From Methanobacteriota archaeon (lineage in GTDB: Archaea; Thermoplasmatota; Poseidoniia; Poseidoniales; Poseidoniaceae), in NCBI GenBank assembly GCA_002702945.1, contig PADF01000015.1:7977-24076 (forward strand): DNA of 16,100 nt. The letters run 5' to 3'. The notes beneath the pieces are model-generated. The model ran no database searches and was not told where the DNA came from. It worked only from the letters and a program-made list of their open reading frames with translations. How positions within the stretch are numbered: the stretch's first letter is position 1; the number at the start of each line of letters is the position of its first letter. A program made the translations under genes and the position numbers. This document shows, piece after piece, positions 12,347 through 16,100 of the stretch.

Positions 12347-14078
12347 CTGTTACAACTTGGGTCGCTAACGGATATTTATTAGTGTACTTCTCTTTACTTA
12401 ATGTAAGTAATGTCGATTGCATATCATATATCTCTTTTAACGGTCTGTTTATTGTTTCTGCAAGTACTGGTTCATTTATTCCAATGTAATTGTCGAGTGT
12501 CGTTGCATATGCAAATAAATTCTGATCTGTATCGGTAATATATTCTACATTGTTAAACTGAATTCTACCAGTCATATTATATGTACCTACAAATTTTCCA
12601 AATAAATTATCTTTAAATAGCTGATGATTATATATCAATTTGTTCAATGCTTTATTAATAACCCATGATGATACATATTCTTCAGAATGCACAGCAATTG
12701 AACTCATAGAAAATATATCTGTCTTATATCTATCATATACTGTAGTTTGATAATGAATTTGTTCTTTAAATTTAAGAACTTTACCGATATCAGACTTAAC
12801 ACCGGCATATGATATTTCACTACCAACATACACATCATCATTTAAATCGCCCGGTATATTATTCGTTGATATAAATGTTAATCTTTCGCTTGTTGATATA
12901 TTATTATCAGATAATCTAAAAACACCTATCGAACGGTTTATTTTAGACTTAAACTTTTTGTAAATATTTTTATTTGATAATACATATATGATATTATTAT
13001 CGATCTTTGAGAATGTTATACGTTTAAACTCTTCACCGGTTTCGATTACATCATCTAACGCGGTTGATGATACAAGTTTACCAGATACATCGTATCTATC
13101 AATTGTACCGCCAGTTGATAAAATATAAACATTCTCGTCAACACTATCAACAGCTATATCTGTTACATTACCTGAAGCTGCAGCAAAATTAGTGCTTTGA
13201 GGTACTGTAGATATCCAGTTTAAATTATTATCATATACTTTGTACCCGTTATCACCTAAATCCAAAACATGTAACTTATCATTTACAATATCTATTGATA
13301 TAGGGTTGTTAAACTTGTCTTTATCATATATTGTACTGCTTTTACCTCCCATAGTTTTAATGAGAAATCTTCCAACAGAACTAATCGCTGGATTTGCGGT
13401 TAATAACGAATCCACATCAAGCTTATAAATTAACGTACCGTCAAGAACAAATAACTTCTTATTTGAATCTGACGCTAAGGATTTAATGTCACTAAATGCT
13501 AAATCAGTCGCTGTTTCTATTTTCTTGGCATTTAAAGTAATATTAACAGTAGTATCATTTTCACCAATCCTAAAAGCAACTAACGTTCCAGAATTAGCAA
13601 CAATACCAGTTGTCGTATTATCAGTACCTAATCCTTTTAAAAATACACCGTCAACTGTACCAGATAATATAGTACCGTTTGTGTTTAATAATTCTGTACC
13701 AACAGTACTTGTTGCAGAAACAGATAAAGAGGATGTATCATTATTATTATACCACACTACGTTTGCTGAAGTAGACGCAGCGTTTGATGCAATAAATCCT
13801 CTATAGTTTGTCGGAAAATTATTGGATGCTAATTTTGTTTCTGCATTAAGATATAAGAAATTATAGTGTAGCTTGTATAAAGCAGCATTGATATTATCAC
13901 TAACGCATATTTCATTGCTCTTTATTTTAATATCAGAAAAACTATATGGTAAGATTAATGTATCACCAAGATATCTGTCTAAATTAAATGAAGCGCTTAT
14001 TTCATCATCTATAGCCGCACTTAACACAAGCGGTGCCGTTGACGGTATCAATGAATGCTGTGTTGTATTATAACTCAT
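12342..14078 (-). CDS. Phage structural protein with NHL/beta-propeller-like repeats
   Basis: The product is 578 residues from the ATG at 14076-14078, which begins MSYNTTQHSLIPST. A longer frame to 14120 exists, but its first 14 codons overlap the upstream gene end. The chosen ATG has a very strong Shine-Dalgarno (GGAGGAGGAGGA, 7-base spacer). After a short N-terminal region with LYKLHYNFLYLNAETK, residues about 190-400 contain repeated blade-like strands: SLASDSNKKLFVLDGTLIYK, ISIDIVNDKLHVLDLGDNGY, DIAVDSVDENVYILSTGG and ITFSKIDNNIIYVLSNKN. This 'hxhD…..hhVh….' spacing is typical of NHL-like propellers. The C-terminal third (SSWVINKALNKLIYNHQLFK, then NRPLKEIYDMQSTLLTLSKE) is helical and ends in QVVTV. 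It may be a baseplate-proximal or fibre-connector protein; the specific role is not known. It lies 1 base after the LamG-type gene. Confidence 0.85.
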   Translation of the reverse strand: MSYNTTQHSLIPSTAPLVLSAAIDDEISASFNLDRYLGDTLILPYSFSDIKIKSNEICVSDNINAALYKLHYNFLYLNAETKLASNNFPTNYRGFIASNAASTSANVVWYNNNDTSSLSVSATSTVGTELLNTNGTILSGTVDGVFLKGLGTDNTTTGIVANSGTLVAFRIGENDTTVNITLNAKKIETATDLAFSDIKSLASDSNKKLFVLDGTLIYKLDVDSLLTANPAISSVGRFLIKTMGGKSSTIYDKDKFNNPISIDIVNDKLHVLDLGDNGYKVYDNNLNWISTVPQSTNFAAASGNVTDIAVDSVDENVYILSTGGTIDRYDVSGKLVSSTALDDVIETGEEFKRITFSKIDNNIIYVLSNKNIYKKFKSKINRSIGVFRLSDNNISTSERLTFISTNNIPGDLNDDVYVGSEISYAGVKSDIGKVLKFKEQIHYQTTVYDRYKTDIFSMSSIAVHSEEYVSSWVINKALNKLIYNHQLFKDNLFGKFVGTYNMTGRIQFNNVEYITDTDQNLFAYATTLDNYIGINEPVLAETINRPLKEIYDMQSTLLTLSKEKYTNKYPLATQVVTV

Positions 14079-14079
14079 A

Positions 14080-16092
14080 TTAATATCCTCCTCCTCCGCC
14101 ACCACTATCTCCGCTATCACTACTTTCAGTAGTTGTGACAGGATTAGTTACAACAGACGCAACTTGTGTTGAGCTTGTAGATATTTGAGCCGCACTCAAA
14201 ACATTAACAGATGTTATTGCGGGAAGCTCAGTTGTTTCCAGCACGGCACTATCCCAATATATATCATTTAATTTTGAATATGCTGGTGAAATGTTTGGTA
14301 ATTGTGTAAGGATTTTATCTTTAATATCAGCTTTTAAAGTTTCACTTGTTGCTGATAATCCAGATATAATAACATTATAATGTTCGCTTTTTCTGCCGGG
14401 TAATCTATGTTTAAATACTCTTTCAACAGTATCAATATATGATCGCTGACCAACAGGTATTTCCCATTTTACGTCATGTATTCTGCTTTGAAGTAAAAAG
14501 TGAGATACAATATCATAATACGGTAACGGAGTATTATATAATTTTATACCTTGTAGCTTAATGTTATTCGAATAGTATCTGTCAGACTGAGATATTGCCT
14601 CAGGTAATGTAATGTTATTAAAGAACGGAGATACTCCAAACATTATAGGTTGACTAAAGATATTGCTATAAGAAAATCTAGCAGCGGGAATATTAATACT
14701 ATCTACTTTAACTGTATCAATATACATTTCATATTTGCCAAGCTCAGCGTCTAGATTTATAGCAAAATGATGCCACCCTCTTTTCATTGCTGATAAATCA
14801 TGCGACACTGTATAAGCAGAATACGCGGCGGTTGTAGTAGAACTATTATATAAATTAGTAAGTGATACTTTCGCATCAATTCGTGCAGTTTTATTTGTTT
14901 TTGTCTTACGTAAATTATCGGCGCCTGTTATCGTTTTCCAACTATAAAAATCTGTACTTGATGATGATAATGGTGTACCAAAACGCGTAACTGCTTCACT
15001 CCCGTCAACTAACACACCTGTTAATATACTTGTATCAGATTTAAATGTACCATCTTTATTTAAATAAATTGCTTTTGCTCCAGATATAGATTGATTCATA
15101 ACAACTGCGTAATCTGTATATCCAGCTGTTGTATGCTCGTGAATAAAATCAATATATCTTGCAGACGATAAAGGTGTACTTGATAAAGAAATATTAAATA
15201 TTGTGTTTCTATTTGTATCAAGTTTAGCTAGTTTATTTGAGCCATATAACAACCATAAATTACCATCTCTATCGCAATTTATTCCTTCAAGCGTTTGTGA
15301 GTCTGTTGCGCTTAAGCCAATTATATTAGCTGAAATTGTCGTATCATACGTGTATAGATAATTGTTTTGTATTACCCACGGATTACCTAGATTATCAACT
15401 GTACTACCTTGAGATAACTGAGCATCTGGTGTTGTAAGGATAACTCCTGCAGTACTAGATAATCCTTTTGATACTGTATGAATACGTACAGCAGATGAAG
15501 CTTGTGTGGTAGATACACCTCTGTTCCAATATGATGATGTAACTAATTCACCTATATAAGCGGTAGATTGATTTCTAAGATCCCATCTAAAATAAGATTC
15601 TGTATCTTTTAACCCAACATTAATATATGTATCATTTACCTCAATATCCGTTACAGTTTCACCTGTTAGGTGACTGCTTGTTATTTTGTTTTGAATAACA
15701 CCTTTGAGGTCATACTCATATATTGTATTATTATCGTCAACAAACCAATAATTTCCTGTTGAACCTCTACGAGTAAAACATTTGACCGTTAAACCGTTAA
15801 AATGTGTTCTTAAATATTCAAATTCAGTATTATACAAATGTATCTTGTCACCGTCTAACGCTAAGATAAATGGTGTTGTATATGACTCATTAAATATACC
15901 GAATCCATTGTTTACGTATGTTCCAATGAATTGATCTGCAAAAGGTTCTGACCAATCGTCAGAATACATCCAAAACGATAAACAAAATGAACCGTCAAAA
16001 TTTGTAATTTCTGAATTACCGTATGTTTCACCGTTAAACGTATATGTAGGTGATAATGTTACACTATTGTCGGTGTGTACACTTTCACTCAT
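14080..16092 (-). CDS. Large phage structural protein: LamG-like domain with propeller-like insertion
   Basis: The 670-residue protein starts near the window edge at ATG 16090-16092. Residues 11-100 look like the first half of a concanavalin/LamG jelly roll (SFCLSFWMYSDDWSEP, FIGTYVNNGFGIFNES, PFILALDGDKIHLYN). The second half appears only at about 400-525 (RIDAKVSLTNLYN, MKRGWHHFAINLDAELGKYE, MYIDTVKVDS, IKLQGIKLYNTPLPYYDIV). Between them, about 105-395, are propeller-like blades (NYWFVDDNNTIYEYDLKG, NLGNPWVIQNNYLYTYDTT, INCDRDGNLWLLYGSNKLAK, KAIYLNKDGTF). Residues 535-620 are a distinct segment (DVKWEIPVGQRSYIDTVERV). The tail is Ser/Thr-rich and ends SGDSGGGGGGY, a C-terminus seen on other phage structural proteins. 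LamG domains usually bind glycans. A receptor-facing or baseplate-associated role is likely but unproven. Confidence 0.87.
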   Translation of the reverse strand: MSESVHTDNSVTLSPTYTFNGETYGNSEITNFDGSFCLSFWMYSDDWSEPFADQFIGTYVNNGFGIFNESYTTPFILALDGDKIHLYNTEFEYLRTHFNGLTVKCFTRRGSTGNYWFVDDNNTIYEYDLKGVIQNKITSSHLTGETVTDIEVNDTYINVGLKDTESYFRWDLRNQSTAYIGELVTSSYWNRGVSTTQASSAVRIHTVSKGLSSTAGVILTTPDAQLSQGSTVDNLGNPWVIQNNYLYTYDTTISANIIGLSATDSQTLEGINCDRDGNLWLLYGSNKLAKLDTNRNTIFNISLSSTPLSSARYIDFIHEHTTAGYTDYAVVMNQSISGAKAIYLNKDGTFKSDTSILTGVLVDGSEAVTRFGTPLSSSSTDFYSWKTITGADNLRKTKTNKTARIDAKVSLTNLYNSSTTTAAYSAYTVSHDLSAMKRGWHHFAINLDAELGKYEMYIDTVKVDSINIPAARFSYSNIFSQPIMFGVSPFFNNITLPEAISQSDRYYSNNIKLQGIKLYNTPLPYYDIVSHFLLQSRIHDVKWEIPVGQRSYIDTVERVFKHRLPGRKSEHYNVIISGLSATSETLKADIKDKILTQLPNISPAYSKLNDIYWDSAVLETTELPAITSVNVLSAAQISTSSTQVASVVTNPVTTTESSDSGDSGGGGGGY
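14086..14097 (-). promoter_or_regulatory. Repeated Shine-Dalgarno GGAGGAGGAGGA encoded by a poly-glycine tail
   Basis: Minus-strand GGAGGAGGAGGA lies 7 bases before the ATG at 14076-14078 and encodes four of the six glycines at the end of the upstream protein. It decides the start of the downstream gene against the 14-codon longer alternative and suggests coupled translation of the two structural genes. Confidence 0.7.
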
Positions 16093-16100
16093 AACTTCAG

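Noticed and set aside
14076..14120. Longer start at 14120 for the propeller-like gene
   Set aside because: The extra 14 codons read through the upstream gene's glycine-codon run in another frame, giving Glu-rich filler. The internal ATG at 14076-14078 has a strong, well-spaced Shine-Dalgarno.
1..16100. Prophage or integrative element, tRNA, CRISPR array
   Set aside because: No integrase, attachment-like repeats, tRNA-like cloverleaf or regularly spaced repeats were seen; the layout is that of a lytic-type late operon.

Overview
The window looks like part of the late (virion) region of a tailed DNA phage, most likely a T4-like marine myovirus. This rests on four observations. The DNA is strongly A+T-rich. 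All sixteen genes lie on the minus strand, packed with overlaps or gaps of a few bases. Most are fibre- or tail-like proteins with typical phage modules. Several gene junctions carry TATAAATA or a close variant, the late-promoter octamer of T4-type phages. No integrase, tRNA, IS element, CRISPR array or convincing terminator was seen. A host cannot be fixed; an A+T-rich marine bacterium (a cyanobacterium or SAR11-like cell) would fit but is inference.

In transcription order (right to left), the first block is structural: a LamG-type protein with a propeller-like insertion (14080-16092), a second propeller-like protein (12342-14078), a long fibre with GIGT repeats (10959-12332), a Cys/Tyr-rich small protein (10402-10956), an unrecognised 180-aa protein (9860-10402), a fibre ending in a peptidase S74 chaperone domain (8909-9844), a small tail-type protein (8176-8919) and a 291-aa unknown (7304-8179).

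Then comes a tight block of five enzymes, each overlapping the next (3070-7304): a short DegT-type PLP aminotransferase, a 2-oxoglutarate/Fe(II) oxygenase, a GT61-like glycosyltransferase, a SAF-domain homoserine-dehydrogenase-like oxidoreductase and a GT8-like glycosyltransferase. Together they look like a small glycan or sugar-modification pathway set inside the fibre operon. Its target could be the virion itself or the host envelope.

The left part holds a protein with a PKD-like domain (2216-3064), an 85-aa orphan fibre N-terminal module (1944-2201), and a large AAA+ unfoldase of the ClpC type (1-1901, cut by the window edge). The ClpC gene, the enzyme cassette and the gene-junction architecture are the most interesting items. 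In that architecture, late-promoter octamers merge with stop codons and lie 5-6 bases from start codons, while other genes use Shine-Dalgarno sites instead.
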